A stretch of 17,274 bases of DNA, taken from Clostridiales bacterium UBA4717. GTDB taxonomy: Bacteria > Bacillota > Clostridia > Oscillospirales > CAG-272. The stretch spans positions 1 to 17,274 of the forward strand of contig DHJP01000191.1 of the NCBI GenBank assembly GCA_002404395.1, in the 5' to 3' direction. The position numbers and the translations under genes were made by a program. Shown here one piece after another: positions 8,001 to 13,917 of the stretch (position 1 is the first letter of the stretch; each line of letters opens with the position of its first letter). The notes below the pieces were generated by a model. The model searched no databases. It was given only the letters and a program-made list of their open reading frames with translations, and was not told the DNA's origin.

Positions 8001-10248
8001 AAGCTTCGCTGTATGCGATATTATCAAAGTAGTTTACCTTTTTGAAGCTGAGCTTATCCTGATCGTACATAGCGACCGGAGTAACAGCCTTGATCTCTTC
8101 GAAGATCGCGTTAACGGTAAGGTTCGAAGTGATCTTGGTGCCTTCAGCCACATCCCAACCCTTGAAGGTGTAACCATCCTTGGTAGGATTGGTTGCGGGA
8201 TAGGTAAGGAGAGTATCCTTTGCAACGTCAGTGAGCTTAGCAAATTCCTTGCCGTCAGCCGTAAAGGTTACGGTAAAGGTTTCTGCAGGATCATCAGCCG
8301 GAACGTCAGCATATACATACGCGTCAGCTGCTTCCTTGGTAGCAAAGAATGCAACGTAGAGTACATCGTAAGTATCGTCAGCCTTGAGTTCCTTGCCGGT
8401 TGCGCCCTGAGGCTTGAAGCAAAGTCCGTTCATTATGCCGGAGCAGTTGCCTGCAAAGAAGTTTCCGCTGTCCTTTGCGGCTGCAAGATTTTCACCGTCG
8501 GTGAAAGTAGAAAGGTCAAGTACAAGCGAATTCCACTTTCCGTCGAGAGTCTGTGCAGGCTTTGCACCGCCCCAGAGTCTGGTGTTCTTGCCCTCATTGT
8601 AAGGCATCGGGTTGATGTCGAGGTTTGCGGTTGCATTGGCAACAGTTCCTCTGTAACCTATCTTAACGAACTGAGCGTCGGTAAGCTTAAAGCCTTCCGG
8701 GAAATCGGAAGCATTGAAATAGGTGTAAATACGGGTATGGTCGCCGGTATATGCGCCCTTACCGTACGTATTTCCGCCTTCAGCAGGATATCCTGCTGCG
8801 GTATCGGTAGTAAAGTGCCAATAGCTCTTGCCGTCAGTAGTTGTGGTAATAGCCGAAGCCGCTACCCATCCTGCACCTCCGGCAACGCTCTTGAACTTGT
8901 TTGCAGGAATAAGTGCAACAGGTTCAGCAGAGGGAGTGTTTGCTTCAAAGACTGCATTAACGGTAGTATCTGCACTGATAACAGTATCAGCTGCTACATC
9001 CCAGCCCTTGAAGGTGTAACCATCCTTGGTAGGATTGGTGGTCGGGTATACGATAGCCGCACCCTTAACCTGCTTGTCATTCTTGGAGAATTCGACGCCG
9101 TCAACCATGAAGGTTACGGTTACGTATTCAACAGCGGGAGTCTTCGATGCAAACTCATAAGCTTCGGCGGAAGCTTTGTCTGCGAAGAATCCGATGTAAG
9201 CGATGTCAAGGGTCTTGCCGGTGATATCGCCTGCCTCAGTAGAACCGAACGGACGAAGTTCGCACTTGGTCAGCTTCTGAACCTTCGACCAAGCGAAGTC
9301 AGCAACAACCTTAGTATCACCGTCTTCACCGCCGGTAGGCTTGTTAGCCGAGAAATCATAGTAGAGGTTGGTCCAGGTTTCGCTTGCATTAAAGCCGGCA
9401 CCAAGACCCCACATACGCTTTGTAAGCGTCGGGATACCGGTATAGTATACATCCATGCCGAGAGAGCCCTTAGTGTTTGCCTTGTATACAACTCTCATTA
9501 CAGGAAGCTTAGAGATCTCAACATCGGTCGGGAAGGTAAAACGAGAACCGTCTGCTCCGGTACCGTTTCCGGAAACGCGCATAAAATCATATGTAGCGTC
9601 TTCGGTGTTCTTCGCAAATGCAAGAGAGGTACCCTTGCCGAAGTTAAAGGTATCGGGAGTGAAGATCTTGGGTTCGGTCTTTGCAGACGAATCCTTAATT
9701 ATGATCTTACCGGGATTGATGGTAACGGGGATCTCATCAAGATCATTATTGTTGAAATCAACAATATAAATCGTACCGGGTTCTTCAACAACGGTTACGG
9801 CGTATTCACCGAGCGCCTTGTCTGCGGGAACCTTATACGAATATGTGCAATATAAACCGAGACCGAAGTAGTCCTTTTCTTCCTTCGATTCGATAAAGTT
9901 AATTACACGCTTGCTGAGGTCAGCAACTTCACTGACTTTAACCGAAGAATTCTTGTAATCGGCTTCAAAGTCAGCACCCAGAGTGATTCCGTTGAAGAGG
10001 ATATCATCACCCTCAACGTCAACAGGGAATTTACCCTGAAGGAATCCGGGATTCTGGGTAACGGTTATCGGAACATTAACGATGTAATAACCGTCAACAG
10101 GTTCAGCTGTTGCCTTATCCAACTCGGCTGTACCGATCTGGAAGGTAAGCTCACCTGCCGCGCTTACATACAACGGAATCATTCCGATGAGCATTGTTGC
10201 GCAAAGCAGCGCAACAAGCGCGCGAATTGCAATCTTCTTACAATTCAT
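5032..10248 (-). CDS. Large secreted modular protein: cohesin-like domain, six RxWG modules, five InlB-type repeats
   Basis: A 1738-residue exported protein. The signal peptide spans residues 1-30 (KK, hydrophobic core, VSA/A cleavage). Residues about 33-185 form a beta-rich region resembling a cohesin domain (IVNVPITVTQNPGFLQGKF start, GKIIIKD end). Six diverged modules follow at about 196-367, 443-647, 724-906, 980-1166, 1338-1523 and 1557-1738. Each has R-x-W-G (278, 557, 817, 1074, 1437, 1651), a [FL]-K/R-P/A-x-G-like motif (near 331, 611, 871, 1129, 1486, 1703; the fourth copy lacks the Gly) and a closing [IVL]-[AG]-F-F-x5-A-x-[AS]-[YF]. Five InlB-type repeats with PTKDGYTFKGWDV-like cores lie at 374-435, 656-717, 911-973, 1167-1232 and 1235-1304. 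A Pro/Glu linker spans 1527-1552. No LPXTG, SLH or transmembrane anchor is seen, so it may be released or held non-covalently. The modules may be carbohydrate-binding beta-sandwiches (inference). AGGAGG at 10257-10262 fixes the start. Confidence 0.9.
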   Translation of the reverse strand: MNCKKIAIRALVALLCATMLIGMIPLYVSAAGELTFQIGTAELDKATAEPVDGYYIVNVPITVTQNPGFLQGKFPVDVEGDDILFNGITLGADFEADYKNSSVKVSEVADLSKRVINFIESKEEKDYFGLGLYCTYSYKVPADKALGEYAVTVVEEPGTIYIVDFNNNDLDEIPVTINPGKIIIKDSSAKTEPKIFTPDTFNFGKGTSLAFAKNTEDATYDFMRVSGNGTGADGSRFTFPTDVEISKLPVMRVVYKANTKGSLGMDVYYTGIPTLTKRMWGLGAGFNASETWTNLYYDFSANKPTGGEDGDTKVVADFAWSKVQKLTKCELRPFGSTEAGDITGKTLDIAYIGFFADKASAEAYEFASKTPAVEYVTVTFMVDGVEFSKNDKQVKGAAIVYPTTNPTKDGYTFKGWDVAADTVISADTTVNAVFEANTPSAEPVALIPANKFKSVAGGAGWVAASAITTTTDGKSYWHFTTDTAAGYPAEGGNTYGKGAYTGDHTRIYTYFNASDFPEGFKLTDAQFVKIGYRGTVANATANLDINPMPYNEGKNTRLWGGAKPAQTLDGKWNSLVLDLSTFTDGENLAAAKDSGNFFAGNCSGIMNGLCFKPQGATGKELKADDTYDVLYVAFFATKEAADAYVYADVPADDPAETFTVTFTADGKEFAKLTDVAKDTLLTYPATNPTKDGYTFKGWDVAEGTKITSNLTVNAIFEEIKAVTPVAMYDQDKLSFKKVNYFDNIAYSEASKSWTLTAPGTQNTEDNFGFDVMFTDLLFQNAKYAKFGIKLTNGNPVDSDNINCGVNYTKDGEAKYGRLWGHGTAMSSAKDTYKELILDINGTNGYKGGGDGNLVFADAVSSADTTISYLRFKPFGTNKASVTDATVEFTYIAFFSTLEDAEAYVYAPSVPVEYVTVTFTADGKVFYTNDKQVKGEAIVYPTTEPTKDGYTFEGWDVAAGTVITENTTVNAKFVETPVDTGSVVFNAKEFTYSTSGGNIKVAEGKDGKYIYAHFTAAADGKSADGTKAFISFDESAYPEGFTLLNNKFMKLAYRSNVRSSNALDFNPNPVKSSNRLWGPRLPVTNDGNWQEMVVDLSTLGWTGGEGFVKGANADEIYKNNFDGIMAGLCLKPYKDNGLEMKADEYFDVLYVGFFDTKEAADAYTFAGFATITIKIEGADDVVLDVVDGDKVTLPAAPEKAGYRFTGWSDGKGGLYGAGEVIDATDLELTAQFEAATEYYVTYYDEDETTVLSKVTVPADNAKYKHITAPTKDGYKFTGWTIKGTSTIVYSGDSFVGDKELVANYKEGSANDLSTLINVLKIIKIKKSEGDTKPSGTTESKVLDAKLYTAAQLAEVYQANENFASAGLKTINGVEYAAYTAKQGTYGDDGLNIIFKLEDIADGQKFVDYPVIKFGYYSTASTDAVEPNVIASYQGQDQRTWGASAGTVNGKFAEIVYNYSTALTANNAGGSYSFSNFDADGTVISPCFKAWGSQTLNVSGNDETFALAYIAFFKNEADAKSYEFGKTVIGEATETPAEETPAEEKPAEETKPAEGAAATYTAAQILTVSTVRDNITMDEAAVSADGTSYAKFSATADGASGDNTLIAINVADLGADFNIKDYPYLAVSYKSNIGVDTTIDFNMRTSYQGSVLRIWGARIDFKRNDKKTAMVIDLANAFNGGEGAAGKDYAWANVDANGICNSLWFKPWGGSGGKEMKSGEYFMIEKLAFFADKASAEAFN
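5035..9663 (-). repeat. Array of six ~180-residue modules interleaved with five InlB-type repeats
   Basis: Module DNA lies at about 9148-9663, 8308-8922, 7531-8079, 6751-7311, 5680-6237 and 5035-5580. InlB-type repeats lie at 8944-9129, 8098-8283, 7330-7518, 6553-6750 and 6337-6546, the last two in tandem. Nucleotide identity is local: a 35-bp perfect direct repeat at 8159-8193 and 9005-9039, and a 25-bp perfect repeat at 7494-7518 and 9108-9132. Both fall in InlB-type repeats, while the RxWG modules have diverged. This suggests old duplication with recent homogenisation limited to the InlB-type units. Confidence 0.85.
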
Positions 10249-10522
10249 GGTGTTTTCCTCCTAATAAAAATGTTAAAATAAGTTATTCGCCAAAGACACA
10301 CAGCCTCCGCAATGTCGACGTCCGTCGCGTTGTTTTGCGGCCTTATGCGCCCTTCGCATTCGAACCGGGCATCGCAAGTCCGACGGTGACATTTGCCGCC
10401 ATCGGCAGCAGCAGCCTTTGGTCCGCACCGTCCGACGACCGCAATTGCTCACTCAGACCGCGGCGAAATCTACCATCCGCGCCCCTTGTTTACAAGTACA
10501 GTCAAGGGCAGTACTATAACCA
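10249..10522 (-). promoter_or_regulatory. Long structured 5' leader of the large surface protein gene
   Basis: The predicted transcript starts near 10522, giving about 274 nt before the ATG. The leader is GC-rich between AT-rich flanks and holds perfect or near-perfect stems. These are CCCTTG/CAAGGG (10483-10488 with 10503-10508), GGTC/GACC (10420-10423 with 10437-10440), a 7-bp stem with one G-U (10380-10386 with 10399-10405), a compound hairpin with ATGC/GCAT (10345-10348 with 10369-10372) and TTCG/CGAA (10353-10356 with 10361-10364), and CCGCAA/TTGCGG (10307-10312 with 10335-10340) enclosing CGAC/GTCG (10316-10319 with 10324-10327). No U-tract follows any hairpin. I could not match it to cyclic-di-GMP, cobalamin or other riboswitch consensus sequences known to me. 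It ends in an AT-rich stretch and AGGAGG. A cis-regulatory or stabilising RNA is the likely role. Confidence 0.55.
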
Positions 10523-10528
10523 TGTATG

Positions 10529-10557
10529 ATTGTAGCATATTATAAAAATAATGTCAA
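10529..10557 (-). promoter_or_regulatory. Consensus sigma-A promoter of the large surface protein gene
   Basis: On the minus strand TTGACA (10557-10552) and TACAAT (10534-10529) are separated by exactly 17 bp. The AT-rich spacer and consensus -35 suggest strong housekeeping transcription. Confidence 0.88.
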
Positions 10558-10621
10558 CATTTCCCTCATTTTTTTGTGACACTCTCTTTTAAAATTCACA
10601 GTTTATTCATATTTGCGCAAG

Positions 10622-10665
10622 CAAGTAAAACAGCACCGGCAATCAACAGATCGCCGATGCTGTTT
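10622..10665 (-). terminator. Probable terminator of the 96-residue gene
   Basis: AAACAGCA (10628-10635) pairs with TGCTGTTT (10658-10665), extended by CGGC/GCCG inside. On the minus strand the stem is followed by a short U-rich stretch (TTTTACTTGC). It is less U-rich than the other terminators here. Confidence 0.55.
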
Positions 10666-10696
10666 ACCATATGCGAACTTCTTCCGAATTTCTTAC

Positions 10697-10748
10697 GGAT
10701 CGCTTGAAATTTTGTCCGATCCTGCAGGTTTTGATTCCACGCAGGATC
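10697..10748 (-). other. Mutually exclusive hairpins over the stop codon and 3' UTR of the 96-residue gene
   Basis: GATCCTGC (10718-10725) pairs with GCAGGATC (10741-10748), 8 bp perfect, covering two bases of the stop codon. The first arm can instead pair through CGATCC (10717-10722) with GGATCG (10697-10702). No U-tract follows either stem, so neither is a normal terminator. Confidence 0.4.
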
Positions 10749-11037
10749 AGGCAAGTTTGCCTTTAAGCGCAAGCTCAAGCCATGCGCAGCCGATATCAAG
10801 CGCCTCGTAAAGTCCGTGCTTATTTGCAAACTTTACGATCTTTCCGTCGGAATTTGAACGGATCATAACCGTAATATCGCCCGGCACTTCCTTTCCGTCA
10901 AGCTTTTCGGTGCCGAGCGCGCCGAGAAAAAGCGAGTGGCTGTCTTCAAGATAGCCGTAAAGATACTGACCGCCGCATCTGACAAGCGGCTTTCCGCGGA
11001 ACATTATATATTTATCCTTATCAAGCACTTCTGCCAT
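10747..11037 (-). CDS. Conserved-looking small protein of unknown function
   Basis: A 96-residue soluble protein with no signal peptide or membrane segment; I do not recognise the family. The N-terminal half (MFRGKPLVRCGGQYLYGYLEDSH) looks like a small beta-sheet. The C-terminus (GLYEALDIGCAWLELALKG) is predicted helical. It has two Cys residues (22 and 84) but no CxxC pair. It is supported as a real gene by GGAGG (11046-11050) 8 nt before the ATG, a consensus promoter just upstream, and downstream hairpins. It is transcribed divergently from the YerB-like lipoprotein gene, with which it may share the palindrome at 11081-11092. Confidence 0.75.
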   Translation of the reverse strand: MAEVLDKDKYIMFRGKPLVRCGGQYLYGYLEDSHSLFLGALGTEKLDGKEVPGDITVMIRSNSDGKIVKFANKHGLYEALDIGCAWLELALKGKLA

Positions 11038-11072
11038 GTGTTCTACCTCCGCAAACTTATTTTCATTTATAT

Positions 11073-11101
11073 ATTATACCCTTGACGTCAAGCAAAGTCA
11101 A
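11073..11101 (-). promoter_or_regulatory. Sigma-A promoter of the 96-residue gene, with palindromic spacer
   Basis: On the minus strand TTGACT (11101-11096) and TATAAT (11078-11073) have a 17-bp spacer. The spacer holds the 12-bp perfect palindrome CTTGACGTCAAG (11081-11092), placed where a repressor would block polymerase. The promoter is strong; the operator is inferred. Confidence 0.8.
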
Positions 11102-11150
11102 CACCTATTTTTTGAACATTTTACATTCGCGCTTTTTTTACAGGATATGT

Positions 11151-11179
11151 TTGACAAAGGCAGATCTTTGGTATATAAT
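11151..11179 (+). promoter_or_regulatory. Consensus sigma-A promoter of the YerB-like lipoprotein gene
   Basis: TTGACA (11151-11156) and TATAAT (11174-11179) with an exact 17-bp spacer match the full housekeeping consensus. The leader is about 65 nt and ends with GGAG (11240-11243) before the ATG. Confidence 0.88.
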
Positions 11180-11249
11180 GTGTCTTGTGCTTTATTTGCT
11201 TACAAACATATAAATAAATTTTGCCGCGCACGGCGGCACGGAGCTTATT

Positions 11250-12380
11250 ATGAAAAAACTGATCTTGACTTTGACGCTTACACTTGCACTGCTTTTAGCA
11301 CTGTCCGCCTGTTCGAATAAAATAATCGAAGTGCGCGATCCTACCGACTCAGAAAGTGCCTCGCTCGACTCGGAAAGCGAAAGCGTTTCGGACACCACGG
11401 ATGACGCATCGGAGAGCACGGCGACCGACGCAGATCCCGAAGCGGTAAATCCGCTGACCGGACTCGCCTGCAAAAGTGAGCTTGTCTCCCGCCGCCCGGT
11501 CGCGGTAATGATAAACAATATCGAAGCCGCTATGCCGCAGGTCGGCACCTCGTTTGCCGACGTGATCTACGAATGTATCGTAGAGGGCGCGCAGACACGG
11601 CTTATGGCACTCTATCTTGACTATGAGGACGTGGGCGTGATCGGCTCGGTGCGTTCAAGCCGCGAATACTATCTTGATTTTGCCGCAAACCATGACGCGA
11701 TATACGTTCATGCCGGCGGAAGCAATGAAGCCTACAAGCAGATCAAGGCGCGCCGCGTCGATAATCTTGACGGCGTGAATATGTATGTTCCGGGTATGTT
11801 CTACCGCGACGAGGAAAGACTCAAGACCCATGCATACGAGCACACGCTGATGACGACCGGCGAAAAGATCAAGGACGGCATTGAATTCAAAGGCTACCGC
11901 ACCGAGTATGCGGACGGCTTCGTGTCTCCTTTCAGCTTCGGCGAAGCAAAAAAATGCGAGTCGGGAAGCCCCGCCGCATATATTTCGGTCAGCTACTCCC
12001 CCGCTCATGAGCCGTTTTACAATTATAATGAAGAAAAAGCGCTTTACGAGCGCGGTCAGTTCGGCAAGGCGCAGACCGACAGCGCAAACGGTGAAACGCT
12101 TGCTTTCAAGAACATCGTGATGCTGTTCTGCCCCACCTTCAACACGCTTGACGAATACGGTCACTACAACGTCAACGACATCGGAAGCGGAGACGGCTAT
12201 TACTTTACAAACGGAAAATACATTGAGATCACCTGGAAAAAAGAAAAAAGCTCGTCTCCCGTCGAGCTTTATGACAAGGACGGGGACAAGCTTATCATGA
12301 ATCCGGGCAAAACCATGATGCAGATATGCACAAACGATATGAAAGATCAGACGGTAATAAGCGCCGAAAAGCAGAGCTGA
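11250..12380 (+). CDS. YerB-like DUF3048 lipoprotein
   Basis: A 376-residue lipoprotein. The signal peptide ends in L-S-A-C with lipidated Cys21, followed by a Ser/Asp/Thr-rich acidic linker (31-65) of the kind that holds a domain away from the membrane. The DUF3048 N-terminal region (about 67-210) starts with NPLTGL and contains RPVAVMINNIEAAMPQVGTS, the VEGAQTRLMALY stretch and VGVIGSVRSSREYYLDFA, all typical of Bacillus YerB relatives. The C-terminal DUF3048 part is about 240-365 (FYYNYNEEKALYERGQ-like segment, NIVMLFCP strand). The family's biochemical role is unknown. Length and domain order are normal. It has its own promoter, and its terminator stem begins before its stop codon. Confidence 0.92.
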   Translation: MKKLILTLTLTLALLLALSACSNKIIEVRDPTDSESASLDSESESVSDTTDDASESTATDADPEAVNPLTGLACKSELVSRRPVAVMINNIEAAMPQVGTSFADVIYECIVEGAQTRLMALYLDYEDVGVIGSVRSSREYYLDFAANHDAIYVHAGGSNEAYKQIKARRVDNLDGVNMYVPGMFYRDEERLKTHAYEHTLMTTGEKIKDGIEFKGYRTEYADGFVSPFSFGEAKKCESGSPAAYISVSYSPAHEPFYNYNEEKALYERGQFGKAQTDSANGETLAFKNIVMLFCPTFNTLDEYGHYNVNDIGSGDGYYFTNGKYIEITWKKEKSSSPVELYDKDGDKLIMNPGKTMMQICTNDMKDQTVISAEKQS

Positions 12381-12403
12381 TTCAACCGCGCGGCGCTTTT
12401 TTT
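12360..12403 (+). terminator. Intrinsic terminator overlapping the end of the YerB-like gene
   Basis: AGCGCCG (12360-12366) pairs with CGGCGCT (12391-12397), followed by a run of seven T (12397-12403). The left arm lies inside the last codons of the lipoprotein and the T-run inside the last codons of the convergent GerA-family gene, whose stop is 1 bp away. Read on the minus strand the stem has only a weak U-tract. Confidence 0.8.
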
Positions 12404-13848
12404 CCATCCTCGGTGCTGACATTCGCCTCACGCGCCGGCACGCGCAGCAGCACCCGCTTGAGCGCCTTGCCGTTGAACGGGATCAGCGGGTACAGATAAC
12501 TTCGGCTGCCGTCCACGGTATTGTTTGACACGACAAACAGCAAAACAAGCGCAAGTCCGATAATGAATCCCCAAAGATTGAACAACGCCGTCAAAAACAG
12601 CAGCATCATGCGCATGAACTTGAACGCATAGCCGAGTTCATAGCTCGGCTGCGTGAAGTTCGATATCGCCACGATCGCCATATATACTATGACCTCCGGA
12701 ATCAACCAGCCGGTCTCGACCGCAAAATCTCCGAGTATCAGTCCGCCGACCACCGAAAGCGAATTATTCAGGGTGTCGGGCGTGTTCAACGACGCAAGCT
12801 TAAGCCCGTCAAGTGCAAATTCAGTAATGAAAAGCTGAAATATCACGGGCAGTTGGTACTCGTTTTGGATCTTGATAAAATCGAGTGCCGGCGGTATGAC
12901 TTCGGGATTTTTTATAAGCAGATACCACAACGGCGTAAGGATAAGCGTAACAAAAAAGACAAAATGCCGCAGCACGCGCAGATAACTCCCGGTAAACGGC
13001 GGCAGATAATAGTCTCCCGACTCTTGGAGAAAATCAAAAATTCCGGTCGGCAGTATCATCGCTTCGGGAGAGGTGTCGCAAAGCAGGATCACGCTCCCCT
13101 CAAGCACCGAAGCCGCCGCCGCGTCCGGGCGCTCGGTGTATCTGAATTTCGGAAACGGATTATACCATTTGTAAGGCACGAGTGCTTCGGCAAGACTTTG
13201 ATGCCCGAGCGTCAGCGACGAGACATTCAGCGACTCAAGCCGCGACTTCAGCTTTTTTACATACTCGGGATCGGCTTTTCCCTCAATATAGCAGAGCGCA
13301 ACGTCGGTTCGGCTGTCCGTACCCACGCAGATCTTTTCGGCGCGGAAAGCAGTATCGCGGATCCTCCGCCGCATCATGCAGATGTTCGGCTTGACCGCCT
13401 CGATAAATCCGTCGCGCGCGCCGCGAAGCACCTTGTCGTTGCTCGGTTCGTCGATCGAACGCGACGGATAGCTCCGCACATCAAGCACGATCGCCGTGCC
13501 CGGGAAGCTGTCGATGATAACGCAGGCAGGACCCGACATCACCATGTACGCAAGCTCGGAGATATTTTCTGTCAGCGTTACCTCTCCGTACGGAATTTTT
13601 TCGTTTGCAAACTGCCGTATGCCGTCGGCGTCGATCTCCTCCCTCTCGCCGAGCCCGGCGAGAAAGATCATTATACGTTCAAGCAAATCGGTGTCCACAA
13701 AGCTGTCTATAAAATAGAATTTGGCGCGGTGAGCGGAAAACTTCATTTCCCTGCCGACAAAATCAAAGTTTTTATCTATCGCAAACAGCTCGTCGAGCAG
13801 CTTCACGTTTTTATCAAAGCTTTCGGTAAGCTTTTTTTCGTTGTCCAT
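12382..13848 (-). CDS. GerA/SpoVAF-family spore germination membrane protein
   Basis: A 488-residue integral membrane protein of the spore germinant-receptor A-subunit family. The soluble N-terminal region (1-290) has the family segments LRGARDGFIEA (141-151), NPFPKFRYTERPDAAAASVLEGSV (230-253) and DTSPEAMILP (258-267). Hydrophobic segments follow at about 292-312, 334-350, 363-380, 384-400, 411-425 and 426-441. The RYTERPD...LEG and DTSP motifs with near-identical length resemble SpoVAF more than GerAA. Neither spoVA genes nor GerB/GerC partners are in the window. The protein should sit in the spore inner membrane. It follows the amidase gene by 69 nt on the same strand and may be co-transcribed. 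No ribosome binding site is directly adjacent: AAGGAAGG lies 23 nt upstream, beyond a small hairpin. Confidence 0.92.
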   Translation of the reverse strand: MDNEKKLTESFDKNVKLLDELFAIDKNFDFVGREMKFSAHRAKFYFIDSFVDTDLLERIMIFLAGLGEREEIDADGIRQFANEKIPYGEVTLTENISELAYMVMSGPACVIIDSFPGTAIVLDVRSYPSRSIDEPSNDKVLRGARDGFIEAVKPNICMMRRRIRDTAFRAEKICVGTDSRTDVALCYIEGKADPEYVKKLKSRLESLNVSSLTLGHQSLAEALVPYKWYNPFPKFRYTERPDAAAASVLEGSVILLCDTSPEAMILPTGIFDFLQESGDYYLPPFTGSYLRVLRHFVFFVTLILTPLWYLLIKNPEVIPPALDFIKIQNEYQLPVIFQLFITEFALDGLKLASLNTPDTLNNSLSVVGGLILGDFAVETGWLIPEVIVYMAIVAISNFTQPSYELGYAFKFMRMMLLFLTALFNLWGFIIGLALVLLFVVSNNTVDGSRSYLYPLIPFNGKALKRVLLRVPAREANVSTEDGKKAPRG

Positions 13849-13879
13849 ATCAATTTTCGCGCACCGTGCGCCCTTCCTT
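13849..13879 (-). promoter_or_regulatory. Split ribosome binding region of the GerA-family gene
   Basis: On the minus strand AAGGAAGG (13879-13872) is followed directly by a GCGCA-CGG-TGCGC hairpin (13871-13859), then ten bases (GAAAATTGAT), then ATG. If the hairpin forms, the effective spacer is about 10 nt, which is near normal. No other Shine-Dalgarno sequence lies near the ATG. Confidence 0.4.
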
Positions 13880-13901
13880 TACTTATATTGCCTTTAGTAT
13901 T

Positions 13902-13915
13902 CCGCCGCGCGGCGG
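13902..13915 (-). other. GC palindrome between the amidase and GerA-family genes
   Basis: CCGCCGCGCGGCGG is a 14-nt perfect palindrome starting 2 nt after the amidase stop codon. On the minus strand it is followed by AATACTAAAG, not a U-tract, so it is unlikely to stop transcription fully. It could protect the upstream mRNA end or reduce read-through. Confidence 0.5.
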
Positions 13916-13917
13916 TT

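Noticed and set aside
7213..9855. An 880-codon open frame on the plus strand
   Set aside because: It lies exactly antisense, in codon register, to the repeat-rich 1738-residue protein, has no ribosome binding site, and its translation resembles no protein. It reflects codon bias in the real gene.
10249..10522. Leader as a cyclic-di-GMP, cobalamin or SRP/RNase P RNA
   Set aside because: Short GGCAAA-like and GGCCGC pieces are present, but the conserved core and pairing order of these RNAs could not be found.
10194..10529. A 111-codon plus-strand open frame across the leader region
   Set aside because: It begins inside the signal peptide of the minus-strand gene, has no ribosome binding site, and covers the promoter and structured leader.
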